Assembly (NCBI GenBank): GCA_022496805.1
Contig: CM040094.1
Span: forward strand, 5,231,501-5,295,500
Direction of reading: 5' to 3'
Source of the DNA: Pohlia nutans
Taxonomy: Eukaryota > Streptophyta > Bryopsida > Bryales > Mniaceae
Length of the DNA: 64,000 nucleotides
Positions within the stretch are counted from its first letter, which is position 1. Every line of letters begins with the position of its first letter. The position numbers were made by a program, and so were the translations under genes. Below the pieces are notes generated by a model. That model did no database searches. It was not told the origin of the DNA and worked only from the letters and a program-made list of their open reading frames with translations. Below are positions 10,267 through 21,800 of the stretch, piece by piece.

Positions 10267-13009
10267 TAGATGGAGCTTGAGGCAAGTGTGTAATAGTTAT
10301 TATTATATACCCCTCCTTTTATTACTCAAGTGGTAGGGGTTGGTTATTTTCGATTTTTCTTTTGTGTAAAAGAATTGATCCGGCGTGATGTATTGCAGTG
10401 GTGTTAATTTCTTTAAATGTTTTGTGTATGAGAGTTTTTGGAATTTTGAATTTGTCTTCTAGGGTTTTCATGGAGGGGGCGTGAGTGGTTCCTCGTGCCC
10501 CTGCACTGATGATAATGATAGGGTCTACTTTCCAGCCTAAGGTTGTTATGTCGTTAAGTAGTGGTTGGTATTTTGCGATTTTAGTATTTATAGTGTCTTG
10601 AGAGAATCTATCATTAGTGTATGTGAATTCAATAAATTGAATTGTGATCTTGTGGTAGTGTTGGTGGGGTATTTTTATATGGCAGGCCTTTAATGCAAAG
10701 GATATCTGGTTTTAATCGGGCATTGCATTGACACCTGAGATTGATACATGTACATGGAAGGAGCCATGTGGGTACTGTGTTATCTGGTGGGTTGTTATTG
10801 AACGTGCCTGCATTCATGAGGATGTAGCATCTGGATTTGTATGTAGACATTATTAATTTGCGGAGTGTCCATACTGCTTTGTTATGTCTTTTAACTCTGA
10901 GTGCATGTATATGGTGATGATTACATTTGAGAAGAACATGGAGCCAAGTGTCAGAGTCTTGTGAGTTACATATGGGGCATGTAATGGATGGGAATCGTTC
11001 AATGCCAAAGAATAGTTGTTTCCTAGCATTACCCATGTATTGACATGTTCGAAATTTTAATATTGCAATTTTTTGTGAGTCTGTAATAGTTGGGTTAGTC
11101 CAAAAATCATTCGAAAGATCATTGTCTATATCTGGGTTTGTGGTCCATTTGTTAATGTTGGGGAATTCTCGAGCCATTTTTTCTACATTTTTCCTGCGGT
11201 CTCTTTGTGAGATGTATGTTTCAAGGCACCGAACAGGTCTTTTGTCAGGTCTTCTAGCAGGCCCTGGCCATGAATCTTTTTGGTAGTAAAATGGAATGGT
11301 GTGTGCAAATTCGTGTGGTTTGGAAGCAAATTTATATTCTTTGCTTGTACCGGCTTTGGCAAGTTTGTCTGCCTGTTCGTTTCCATCAATATTAACATGG
11401 GCTTTTATTTTGTTTAAGGTGGTGGGTTGTGTTCTATTTTGAAGCATGTTGACTATAGAGGTTAGGATGGTTATATCTGGATGATTACGGTGGAGGGTTG
11501 GGTGTTTAATTTGGGTGTTGATTAAGTATAGGCAGTTAAGGCAGTCAGTGAATATGTGAGCAGGTTTATGTGGAAATTTATGTGTTATTATTTTGAGAGT
11601 TTTGTGAATAGCCATAAGTTCTGCACGAAAGCAAGTTTGTAATCCAGGCAGACGTTTGGAGATTTGCATGTTGGGTTTAGTTGAATGGTAGATCCCGTAT
11701 CCCGCTTTTTCACGGATCCAGTATCCATCTTCATGTCTTTTGGGTGGTATGAATGAGCCGTCTGTGTAGTAGTTGTATATTGGTGGGTATCTGAGTGGTT
11801 TATTTGTTGGGTAGTTGGGTATTGAAGGTGTATTTGTGTTTGTTGTGTTGTAATTGAGAGGGTAAATGAGCTTATTCCATTGTGTGCTATTATTTACTAT
11901 AGTATTGGGTGGGGTGTGTGGTACTGTTTGAATGTAAGAATTTGGAATATGAAGATTATTAATTGTTTCTTTGAGGGTGTTGATTTGTTTGTTGTTATAG
12001 ATATGTTTGTTTTGGTGGTGTATACAGAGTATTTGGATTGCAAGAGTTTCTGTATGTGGTTTAGGTTTATGTGCTGGAACAATGGGTTCTTCATAAGTAA
12101 TGGTATCTGCTTCAAAGTGCATGAGTATATGTGTGTCGAGGTATGGACTTTGATATGGAGATGGGTTTTGGTACCAGTTTGAGTCTGGAATGGTTAGTAT
12201 GGTTATGGTATTTGGATCATTTTTTGCTGCCAATCTGGCCTAGTGTATGGCTTTTTGGGTAGTTTCTTCGTTATGTGGGTGTGCATAGCCGTTTCCTTGC
12301 CATTTATATTGGAATGCCGTTCCTAATGATCCAAATATTTTGTCACGTGGGAAAGGGGAGTAGAATTGTGTGAGTTTTGTAGAGCATGTGGTCGGTGATG
12401 AGAAGTATGAATGAGTAATATTGAGTGTAGTTAGAATGGAGTCTAGTAATGTGTGTGGGAGTGTGTGTTGAGGGGATTGTGTTGGGTGTTTTTTGGATGT
12501 GGTATGTTTATATCTTTGGTAGAGCCATACAATTTCTGTTTCAAAGGATTGTGGTGGTGGTATTAGGCCATGTGTACTATATATTGAGTTGTTAAATTGT
12601 TGCCATAGCCATTGTACTCGGGCATAGCATCAGGAATTTCGGACCCCACTGATTCTGCACTGATTCAGTGCGATTTCCGATATTTCAAGGGTTCGTACGA
12701 TTTTCGCACTGATTCCGCATCGTTGCGTCATTCATCGCAACTACACTGATATGACACGATGTTCATACAAGCGGATATAGTACTGATTCGACACGATTGA
12801 TACATCCATTGAAAACGTATGAATTCAGCACTCTTTATAGTCGTCAAATGTCGTGTTTTAATCGTCTTTAAAACTACATTGATTCAGTGCGTTTTTCGTG
12901 CGACATCATCTTTTCCATATTTAGATTTTCTTTTCTTTTTATATCTAAATTTGATCAAAATAATATTATTAAAAAATAAAAAATAAAATAAAAAATAATT
13001 ACTTTCCTC

Positions 13010-13160
13010 GCTACCCACTTCAACTACACGGAAATTGCCCGCACATGCGGTGAGGTCCACCATAGCTTCCCAAGCTCTATCACCAACGGTGGGATTTGAA
13101 CTCTCAACCTCCCGGTTGCTATTCAAGTTCCAAACCACCAAACCACCTCAAACTCTTCAT
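13010..13160 (-). repeat. tRNA-derived SINE head inside the TIR element
   Basis: On the minus strand GTGGTTTGGTGGTTTGGAAC is followed by GCAACCGGGAGGTTGAGAG and a B-box-like GAGTTCAAATCCC (plus 13091-13103), then GTTGGTGATAGAGCTTGGGA. This is the layout of plant SINE heads. The tail towards 12950 is A/T-rich. Confidence 0.65.
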
Positions 13161-13200
13161 GCATAGAATGGAACTCTTTTGGTACTTATCAAACTTTTTT

Positions 13201-13550
13201 TTTCAGCGGACTTTGAATGTTTTTAACTATGTGAAAAAAACTTTTTTTCCAATTTTTTTTTGCACTAGATTATGCAGGACGTTTTCTACATCTAGGATTT
13301 TTTTCATAGTTTTTTGAATTTTTTAAATTTTTGCCAAAATCGTGATGGCAGATCATGGCTGTGAGCTGTTTTTTTTTTTCAGCAGACTTTGAATGTTTTT
13401 AACTATGTGAAAAAAACTTTTTTTCCAATTTTTTTTTTGCACTAGATTATGCAGGACGTTTTCTATATCTAGGATTTTTTTCATAATATTTTGAATTTAT
13501 TTATTTATTGCCAAAATCGTGGTGGTTGTGAGCTATTTTCTTTTGCTCCT
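13201..13550 (+). repeat. Tandem duplication, two ~175-bp units
   Basis: Units 13201-13370 and 13378-13550 share 'gcactagattatgcaggacg', 'tttgaatgtttttaactatg' and 'gccaaaatcgtg' with few changes. Lies inside the TIR element. Confidence 0.85.
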
Positions 13551-14733
13551 ATGATGAAAAGTACAATGATAACCAATAATTCCAAATTTGAATTCTAAAA
13601 ATATAAAATGTTATTTCTTTGAAATTTTAATGTGTATTGCTTCTAAACTCTATAAATGAAGATCTAAAAATGTTTTGGGAAATTAAACCGGAAGTATAAT
13701 TTAAAGAAGATTCTTGGAATATTCCAAAAGATTCCAAAATATATATTAAAATATTGTACACGGATGTCGTACGAAAATAATTTGCATTATAATAGATACT
13801 GAAATCGCACGAATATAATAAATGGCATTAATATGATACGTATACGATACTGAATTCGCATTAACTAAAACCGCACGTTATCCGTGTCTTATCAGCCATG
13901 TGATGTAAATACACGATTAACGCACGGATTCCGTCAAGCACGACTTTCGTGCGGAAACAACACTTTTCTGATAATCATTGAAAAAGACACTACATCGACA
14001 CTCTAGTAATGCATGTCACTTCCGTACCGTAACGACACTTCTAAATGCACGTATGACGTGCGGAATCAGTGTTTAACGATAAACGCACTGAATCAGTACA
14101 GAATCAGTGGGGTCGGAAATTCCTGATGAGGGGATTGTGATAATATGTTTACCGTTGTTGTCATATATGGAAGAGAGACCATTTTGGGTTTGTATTGTGT
14201 TTTGATTTGACAATATGTCTTTGTCTGGGTTGCATTCGCGGATAGAGATTTGTGTGTGTGGTAGTATAGTTGGAGGTGGTATAAAATGTGTGTCTTTGGT
14301 GTGGACAGGATTGAACGAGTGGTTTATGATATTTGTGTAATGTTTGTATTGTAGTTGTTTATAATAATTTGTAAGTAGGGAGATGTTGTGGGTAGTTGTG
14401 GATGGATAATTGTGTGGGAAGAGATCACGTTGGGGCATCCATTTGGTATATGTATCATGATTTGGGGTGTTCCATTGACATAGATATGTGTTATAGGTTT
14501 TGGGAATGTTGTTTGAATCTTTTCTTTTGATTGTTTTGTGATCAATTATAGTATGGATAGGGAATTGTAGGGGGTTGTTTTTGATGAGGGGAGGTGGGTG
14601 TGATAGTGGTGGGTGTATAGCTGGTGGTTGGATGGAGATGGGCGGATGTCGAGGCGTAAGGGTGTGATTATCTGATATGTAACATGCTTTAAGAGTGCGG
14701 AGTGCGGGGTGATCTTGACATTGAAGAGGATAG

Positions 14734-14865
14734 ATATGAACTCCTGTCCTCTTTCGAGACCGGCGTGAATAAAGTGTCTGTTCGTCTTGACAATGAGCCG
14801 ATGCCCACCGGACAAAGGGCCATTGGTACAAGACTACTTTCCTCTTTCAAGAATAGACACTTTAC
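14734..14865 (+). repeat. Hairpin cassette, copy 2 of 3
   Basis: Same family as 9121-9250: GGCGTGAATAAAGTGTCTGT at 14762-14781 and GAATAGACACTTTACTG ending near 14867. Same orientation as copy 1, so the two bracket the 9.2-14.7-kb retroelement as direct repeats. Confidence 0.7.
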
Positions 14866-14893
14866 TGACCAAGGATCTTGGGACATTTAGGGG

Positions 14894-15223
14894 TTAACCC
14901 CTAAACGTACCGATCCTTTAGAAACAAGTAGATGCTAGCCTCAAAGATAGATATTAGCATGGCTCAGATGTACATGAGGTGTAAACGAGAGAACCATTGC
15001 AAGCATAAAATCTACCCAGCAAATTTGACATACTTGCAATTGGAGGCCTCTCCAAAATTATCGAAAATTCCTCATCACAAGAGAACTATTGTAATTTGTA
15101 GAGAATTTGATACTCTTACAAAGGTGGCTTGGATGAAAATCATCCGAAATTGTATGAGAAAGTTGCAAGGCTTTTAATCTGTTCGTGATTCAATTTCTGG
15201 ACGTTGGGACGTTTAGGGGTTAA
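14894..15223. mobile_element. TTAA-flanked MITE, copy a
   Basis: TTAACCCCTAAACGTACC at 14894 and GGACGTTTAGGGGTTAA ending at 15223 form terminal inverted repeats with TTAA at both ends. The left end is preceded by ACATTTAGGGG, so a second, outward-facing end of the same family abuts it. Its first bases match copy e (40730). Confidence 0.85.
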
Positions 15224-15559
15224 GGATAACTCTATTACCAAACCGAACAAAACAAAACAAAAAATCCCACGGTCACAGGTGAGTCCCCACCCCATATCCG
15301 CGATCAAACCTTTTCCTTCTCATCTCCTCACTGTCTCCACCCAATCAATCGGCCACGATGAACTCCCTCTCGATCACGAACGCAATCCATCAATTCCCAA
15401 CGAGTGGAGAATACTCTCTCTCACCAATCATCCTCTTTCCAATTCCGCCACTCAATCGACTCAAAAAAATTCGCAACAGAACAGATCGATCATCCCATCT
15501 GAACTCAGAATTTTTGATCCTCCTCACTCACCTCACCTTTCCCACCCACACTGCATTCT
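15224..15559. other. Intergenic stretch upstream of the RIQ gene
   Basis: CT-rich sequence with many TCACC/CCATC runs. ORFs here are low complexity. It may be promoter or 5' leader of the downstream gene; no TATA box is convincing. Confidence 0.5.
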
Positions 15560-15785
15560 TCCCTAACATTTCCTCGCTTTCAAATCCCGCACATCGCCTT
15601 CCTCGCTTCAAAATCCCGCACATAGCTTTTCTCGCTTCAAAACCCCCCACATTGCTTTTTCTCGCTTCAAAACCCCGCACATTGCTTTTTCTTGCTTCAA
15701 AATCCCGCACATTGCTTTTTCTCGCTTCAAAATCCCGCACATTGCTTTTTCTCGCTTTCAAATCCCGCACATATTGTTCGCTTTT
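15560..15785 (+). repeat. ~30-bp tandem repeat array, about seven units
   Basis: Unit approximates TTTCTCGCTTCAAAATCCCG followed by CACATTGCTT. Units begin near 15569, 15600, 15630, 15660, 15690, 15720 and 15750. The array ends ~110 bp before the RIQ start codon, so it lies in its promoter or 5' UTR. Confidence 0.9.
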
Positions 15786-15892
15786 AGTCACTAAAAGATA
15801 ATCGAGGAGATGAGCTTCTGCAAGCTTGACGTTTGATTTTGCAAGCTCAGTTTTCTCTGCACATTCATTTTCGATCTTTAGGGTTTGCAGCT

Positions 15893-17308
15893 ATGGCGTG
15901 CTTGCAGGGAGCAACAACCATGGCAATGTCGACGTCCTTCCGATTCTTCTCGCCGTTGCCGCTCCACAACAGGGTTAGGGTTTCCAGGGTTTCTAGGGTT
16001 TCTTCCCCTTTGCGAGTAACGGCGCAGCAGACATCGGAGAAATCAGACGTTGGAGCTTTAGGGTTTGCCGCTATTGCGGGAGGCTTAGTTGCGAACCCCG
16101 TCGTGGCCTGGTCGCTCTACACTTTGAAGACCACCGGGTACGGAATTATTCAGTGATTCATTTTTTTCCTATAATGATCGCCAACTTGCTATGTTGCCGT
16201 AAGAAAAATTGGATAAAAAAAATAGAGTATATCACCATAATCTTCCCTTATCGATCATCAGTATTAGTATGTAGCCAAGCACTCTATATAAACTATAGAA
16301 AACTATGTATTTGTAGTAGAAGAAATTGTCAATAGCCAGTTTTCTAAGTTTCAATAGAGTCAACCAAAAAGAAGCCCATCTAACCTCCCTTTTTGCTCTA
16401 CTTCTAACCTCTCTTTTGAGCTATACTTGGGTTCAATAGTGTCGTGTCATAGATTGTCCCCTTGTAGGCCATGGGCTTGGAGGTTTGGTAGAAGGTGTGG
16501 GAGTCATTGCGAGGTGTGGAGAATAATGACAGTGGCTTGCTTTAGATTGTCTCCCAACTCATCATGAACTAGTTTTCGGTCTATTTGTATTTCAATATGA
16601 GTTCAAGAGGAGTTCAAGAGGAGTTTTCTAAAACTTTCCTCTTTGAGCTGACTTTTCAGATAACTCTATTGATCGCCAACTTGCTATGTTGCCATAAGAA
16701 AAATTGGATCAAAAAACAGAGTATATCACCATAATCTTCCCTTATCGATCATCAGTATTAGTATGCATACGGTAGCCAAGCGCTCTATAAAACTATAGAA
16801 AACTATGTATTTGTAGTAAAAGAAATTGTCAATAGCCAGTTTTCAAGTTTCAATTTTCATACCTAATAATGATAGACCACCAAGATCTTCCACACCTTCT
16901 AACTATTTAGAGTGAAGAAATAAGAGTATAATAAAGCAAAATTCTTTGTTGATTCTTCAAATCCAAGGTGACTTTACGGATAACTCCATTGCTAATGAGG
17001 CTCCCTTGGAAAAATGGAAAAACGATTACAGGTGCGGATTGCCGCCGGGGCCCGGCGGACTGATCGGTGCCGTGGAGGGCGTGAGCTACCTCGTGATCCT
17101 GGGCACCGTCGGCTGGAGCACGTTCACGAAGGTGAAGACGGGGAGCGGGCTTCCGTCCGGCCCGGCGGGGCTGCTGGGCGCCGTGGAAGGGCTGTCGTAT
17201 CTCAGCCTTCTCGCCATTCTCGTTGTGTTCGGTTTGCAGTACCTCGACCTGGGGTTCATTCCTGGTCCCGTGCCCAGTGACATGTGCTTCGGCTCGCCGT
17301 CCATGTGA
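15893..17308 (+). CDS. RIQ-type chloroplast thylakoid protein (DUF1118)
   Basis: Exons 15893-16137 and 17032-17308 (donor GTACGG, acceptor ACAG) encode 173 aa. Residues 1-~45 are Ser/Arg-rich with MACLQGATTMAMSTSFRFF, a typical chloroplast transit peptide. Then come hydrophobic segments VGALGFAAIAGGLVANPVVAW, GAVEGVSYLVILGTVGW and GAVEGLSYLSLLAILVVFG. Two copies of the family's Gly/Pro motif, GLPPGPGGL and GLPSGPAGL, precede the latter two. Known: Arabidopsis RIQ1 and RIQ2 (DUF1118) are thylakoid proteins needed for normal grana stacking and non-photochemical quenching. The phase-2 intron falls just before the first GLPPGPGG repeat. The intron carries a duplicated ~180-bp block and a dispersed repeat. 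Exon 2 is markedly GC-rich against AT-rich surroundings. RIQ1 versus RIQ2 cannot be decided here. Confidence 0.87.
16155..16985 (+). repeat. RIQ intron: ~180-bp direct duplication plus dispersed repeat
   Basis: 16162-16353 and 16671-16853 share 'gatcgccaacttgctatgtt', 'accataatcttcccttatcg' and 'gaaattgtcaatagccag'. From 16869 to 16985 lies a block also present at 59475-59600 upstream of the FGGY kinase gene ('gagtataataaagcaaaatt'; 'ctttacggataactc'). Both lie inside the RIQ intron. Confidence 0.85.
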
Positions 17309-17398
17309 GGATGCATTCCTGTACCATAACTGGTTATTCTTTTGTAATTAAATGCGCTGTGCAATTAGTTCTATTCCTTTATTTTTTGTGATTAAACG

Positions 17399-17850
17399 CT
17401 TTGTTTCTTCATCTACATTGTGGTTTTTGTAACTGTGTAATCAGGGCCCGGAATTGCCTGGGCCTCACGTCTTTTTTTTTTAGCAGTTTTGAATAGGTCA
17501 TACGTGGACTTCTTTTCGTTCAATTTTATTGGTTTTTTTTACAAACACATGTAATGCTCTTCATTGATTCTTGTGATATAGAATTTGGTTTCACCTGAAT
17601 TCTACTTTTCACAATGTGATCGATTGAATTTGTCATTTTGAAACCATGAATCCTTTTCTTCATTTACATTGCTGTTTTTGAAACTGTGTAATCAGGGCCG
17701 CATTATTCTCTTGTGATTAAGCTCCTCTTTCTTCATTTACATTGCTGTTTTTGAAACTTTGTAATCAGGGCTGCATCTTTTTCTTGTAATTATACTCTTC
17801 TTTCTTCATCTGCATTGCGTTTTGAAACCATGCAATCAGGGCTGCAGTCT
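17399..17850 (+). repeat. Degenerate repeat downstream of RIQ, four units
   Basis: The unit 'cttcatttacattgctgttt' followed by 'ttgaaactgtgtaatcaggg' recurs near 17407, 17660, 17732 and 17806; the last three are spaced ~73 bp. The first unit lies within ~100 bp of the RIQ stop, so the array probably overlaps its 3' UTR. Confidence 0.8.
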
Positions 17851-18581
17851 AAGCTGTATTGGGATGAGAGGTATGCACAAAGAAGGCGCTTTACATAAAG
17901 ACTTGAAATCCTCCATTGTGCTTATTAATTCTATTGATAAATAGAGGCCTTTAGAAGATTTAAAGTCTGAATCAATATTTATAGAAGGGAACTTTTATTG
18001 TCAAATCGTTGATTTTGAATGTTTGATTGGAGTTTCGAACCCGGGATATTGGAATAACGGGTCTGACACCATTTGAAGATATTGAAGATGGGGGGACACC
18101 CAAAGATGTGATTGAAGGTAAAAGGATCAAATTATCAAAACATTTGAAACTTTAGATGAAGGAGTTGATGTGTAAATGTTGGTATATGGACCTTTTATAG
18201 AGACCTACAAGTGAAGAAATAGCGGATGTTCTATGCCCAACTATCCATTTTGTACATCTAAGATGATGTACAAAATTAAACTCCGTTTTCTCATTTATTA
18301 TGCACTTTTTAAGGTGTGGATTTTTACTATATATTTTATGGGAAGTTAAACATAAATTTAGAAGTTGGTTCATTTCATTTTTCATTGAATCATTGCTCCA
18401 TGTTTCTTAAATTGATTTGAAAGTTAACTTTTTAAACAAAATGCACAATGTGCACAAATGTGCATCAATTTTTGTGCAAAAGAGAAGGTAGCCCATATCG
18501 TCCAAACACCCTATGGCTCCTTGTACATGTGAATAACAAAGATGTCCTTGCCACACCATATTCAACCAAACATACTATGTT

Positions 18582-18870
18582 TTAAGGTAGAGACACCCAT
18601 AACCGACAGGTGACCAATAACCGATATATCCTAATTCCTAGATTGTGAAAGAACAGATGTACCTCATTTGTATATGTCGGTTATGGGTTCTGAAGTACTT
18701 TTCACTTTGAAAAATTATACAAATTTCAATATTGGGAGATAATTCATGGAAAAATGCTCATTCTTCATGAACCTTATTTTCCTACGAACGAAAATTATCT
18801 CCTTATCGATAACCCAAGTTTTGATATGCTGAAATGCTTAAGTTGTCGGTTATAGGTGTCTATACCTTAA
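18582..18870. mobile_element. TTAA-flanked MITE, second family
   Basis: TTAAGGTAGAGACACCCATA at 18582 and the complement of TTAAGGTATAGACACCTATA ending at 18870 form inverted repeats extending through AACCGACA, with TTAA at both ends. 289 bp, non-coding. Distinct in sequence from the CCCCTAAACG family but same target preference. Confidence 0.75.
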
Positions 18871-21800
18871 AGGACTCCCATACCAAAGTACCCCACCACT
18901 AAGCCTAGAAGACAATTTCACCATACAATTTATTGAATTCATATACCATCATGATAAATTTTCAGAAGAAAAAAGATAAATAGAAATAATCCAAAATTAC
19001 CAACCACTAATTAAAAGTAACATTAACCTTTCAATATCAAAGCAAGTCCCATAAGCTTATTTATGAGAGAATAATGGAGAAAAAGTGGATTTTTTCAACC
19101 ACATTTGAAATGGATTGGTGTTTCGGAAAGTGAGGCTAATTTTAGAAAATATACTTAAATTAAACAACTGTGGAATAATCCACAATCCGAAATAAAAAAT
19201 CGAGGAAACGGGGGAGCTACGATCGGATAGCAGTTGTGGAGAGAGTCAAAACTTATTTTTTATTGCATAAAACAACAAAACGCTAGCCAAAAACGCCTGC
19301 TAGATAGCGTGGAAGGTAGGGTGGCGGTTTTTATTTTTAATCTTTTTTAGCTGCTGCAGACTTTTGAAAATGCTCCTCGGGTTGCCCTCCAAAGACCCTC
19401 TTGATGTTTAAGGCATTGCCATACATCATACCTTGTCAATATACTACTACATAAAAGAAAAATAGAGAACAACCAACCACTACCAATATATCCTCCTTAA
19501 AAAACACAAATAAAAATTAGTAGTTCAGACCACTATTTCTCTTAGTTAGCTATATGTACAAAAGACAGGGCCATTGACTGTTACAACTTCCATTCCTATC
19601 AACAACATTAAATCATCTATATTACTTTATTGTTCAAATAGATTCAACGAGGAATAAACCTAGACCACCCTAATTTCCAACCAAAGAGTTCATGCCTTGG
19701 TGACCACCATAAGAGAAAATGAAAGCTTATATAAACAAGACACCCACACCTCAAAAAACCTGCACTTGTACCTATCCAACTACACTTGTACCTATCCAAC
19801 TAATAGCGCATGGTTACTTAAATTGTTATTAGTTACTGGTTATCAGAGTGTCTATTCATGATAGGAGGGAATAGTCTTTCACCAATGGCTCTTTGTACGC
19901 TAGACACTCATTCATTGACGAGGCAAACGAACACTTTATTCGCGCCTACGTGGAAAAATGATAGGAGTTTCTATATATTTATACTAGCAAAACAAAAGAA
20001 GCAAGTCGAAGGGCTAACTTTTGCGCCAAAATGATGTAGAGGGGGGAAAGAGGTGCTTTACGTAACACCTTCCTAAATTCTCTTAAATCTAGGAATTTTG
20101 TAGATTTTATAAAAATCTATGAAATTGTGTTAATTGCGGAATTACACATTTTAAATTTCCACCATCGTTTGTCTAGCTCAAATTCTACGTCTGCACGGTG
20201 TTTTATACCACTTCTAATGTGAATGCAGAATAAGTTTACCATAAATTTCAGCATGATAACAAGGCCTACCACTGCAGGTGTGGAAGGACCCTAAACATAC
20301 AATTTTAGAGTTACATGTAAAAACAATGGAGCAATTCTATTATTCTTCAGTAACTAAACTTTGAAGAACAATTCTATTTGGGTCCAATCTGCATGTCAAT
20401 CTATACATGTCTATATCATTCATAGCTATATGGTTTGATTGGGATAACAATCCTTATACGTTCTAATTGCTTCAAGGAATTAGGGGTGTGAGAGTATAAG
20501 TATATGCTCTAGCATTTTCAACAAACTTTGGAGTGAGGATTTGACTCATGTGTATTTGAATGGTGGTTGCAAACACTAGTGGACTGGTGGAAGCGATACC
20601 AAGACCTATGGAGGAGACACCGATGGCAAAAGATGAAGAAAGAAACGAGTAGAAAAAGAAAAAAGAAGATAAAGAGGAGCAAGAGCAAAATCTAAACCAA
20701 GTAGAAGAAGGTCTTGGACTAGAGTAGAAAGAGAATGGACTAGGACATGAAGATGAAGGACCAGTGTAAGAAGATGAAAGACCAAGGAAAGAAGACATAG
20801 GACTAGAAAAAAAATGTAAAGGACCAATGGAGGAAGTGGAAGGACTAGTGGAAAAAGGTAAAGAATTAATGGAGGAAGGCCAAGTGAAGGAAGGCAAAGG
20901 ACCGATAGAGGAGATTTGGTGGCTAACTCAAGTGTGTATGGGACGAGTACAAGGGTCATTCAAGATAATTTGATTGTAAGAAGACCAAATGGAAACTGGA
21001 TAGCCCAAATCGACACACCATTAAGCTAGTAGGAAAAAAATGTTAAAATTTTAAATTATTTTATAACAATAATCAGACGAGTGGAAGCAACATAAATGCA
21101 CCATTAGTCCATATGTTCCAAATTTGTTCCAACTTTGTTCTTTGAGTGTCAACAAAGTCATATATTTTATTATAATTAAGCGTATATGTATGCAAGTTAT
21201 TTCTTATCATTTAATACAATTGTCCTTATGTAAAATCAAAGTTCTCTAAAAGTTATGCAATTTTGATTATAAAGAACTAAATATGTTTTAGGCCAAATGA
21301 CTATGGAATTTATTGTAATCCTTAATTAATAACCAATGTATTAAAAAAAAGGTATTTTAAATGTAGACACCTATCAAATTTGATGTCTTACTCTTACTTG
21401 CAAGTATCTCAAATCTAGCAAGTAAATATATTTTATGACACTTTGATTAGTACCAACCCATCACTAGTTTTAACATAACCAGTCCGCACTCTTCATTCAC
21501 ATCAACCAGAGTTGAAGTTGTTCTTTTGCCTTTTGTTTATGACTTGTATAAAAAGCCAATGTTTACATCAATTGAATTGACGGACTGAGCAAATTAGGTG
21601 TTTGATGACTTTGAAGACTTTATTACATCAAGTAATAAGTACTTTCAAGTGTGTTGTGGAAGCTTGATCCTGAGTAGTCTTTTCTTATCTTGGTAGATCT
21701 AAATAGATTTTTGCTTACGTTATTGACTTTTGTCCAAAGTAAGGAACATTTGGAAGTTGATGCACCATGACATCTAAGGGAAAATGTAAAGTAAAAGGAG

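Larger units (their letters stand above)
12628..14128. mobile_element. TIR element, non-coding, inserted in the RNase H retroelement
   Basis: Termini CATCAGGAATTTCGGACCCC (12628) and the complement ending at 14128 match for ~44 bp with few mismatches. Both carry the motif CACTGATTC(A/T) repeated. Removing the element with a 2-bp CT/AG duplication restores an open frame across the host ORF (…TIP/YARVQW…), supporting a real insertion. The interior is AT-rich, has no ORF of note, and contains a SINE and a tandem duplication. Superfamily not assigned. Confidence 0.85.
10322..14831 (-). pseudogene. Decayed retroelement ORF: RNase H, CCHC finger, KPDI-type endonuclease
   Basis: Reading right to left: 14831-14129 (Asn/Pro/Thr-rich, no known domain), a 1.5-kb inserted transposon, then 12627-10322. 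In the 534-aa part (12233-10629) RNase H residues are D158 (YTDGS), E205 (FRAEL), D230 (IFTDC) and D289 (GNEQAD). A C-x2-C-x9-H-x4-C finger is at 419-437 and a KPDI motif at 508-511. After a one-base shift at ~10629 the frame continues (IQFIEFTYTNDRF) to a stop at 10322. A TAG at 12240-12242 interrupts 'AIH*ARLAAKNDP', probably a former Trp. CCHC plus R/KPDI...E is the restriction-like endonuclease signature of early-branching non-LTR retrotransposons (R2, CRE, Dualen-like). The block around 12500-12180 resembles the Dam-like methylase region of DIRS elements, weakly. No reverse transcriptase is visible. Either 5'-truncated or an unusual element. Confidence 0.7.

Noticed and set aside
15358..15801. 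147-aa ORF with FLASKSRTLL repeats
   Set aside because: Product of the 30-bp tandem array upstream of RIQ; overlapping frames on both strands are equally open.
20472..20959. Minus-strand Ser/Pro- and Leu-rich ORFs
   Set aside because: Low-complexity purine-rich repeat on the plus strand; no domain, and both frames are open only because of the repeat.
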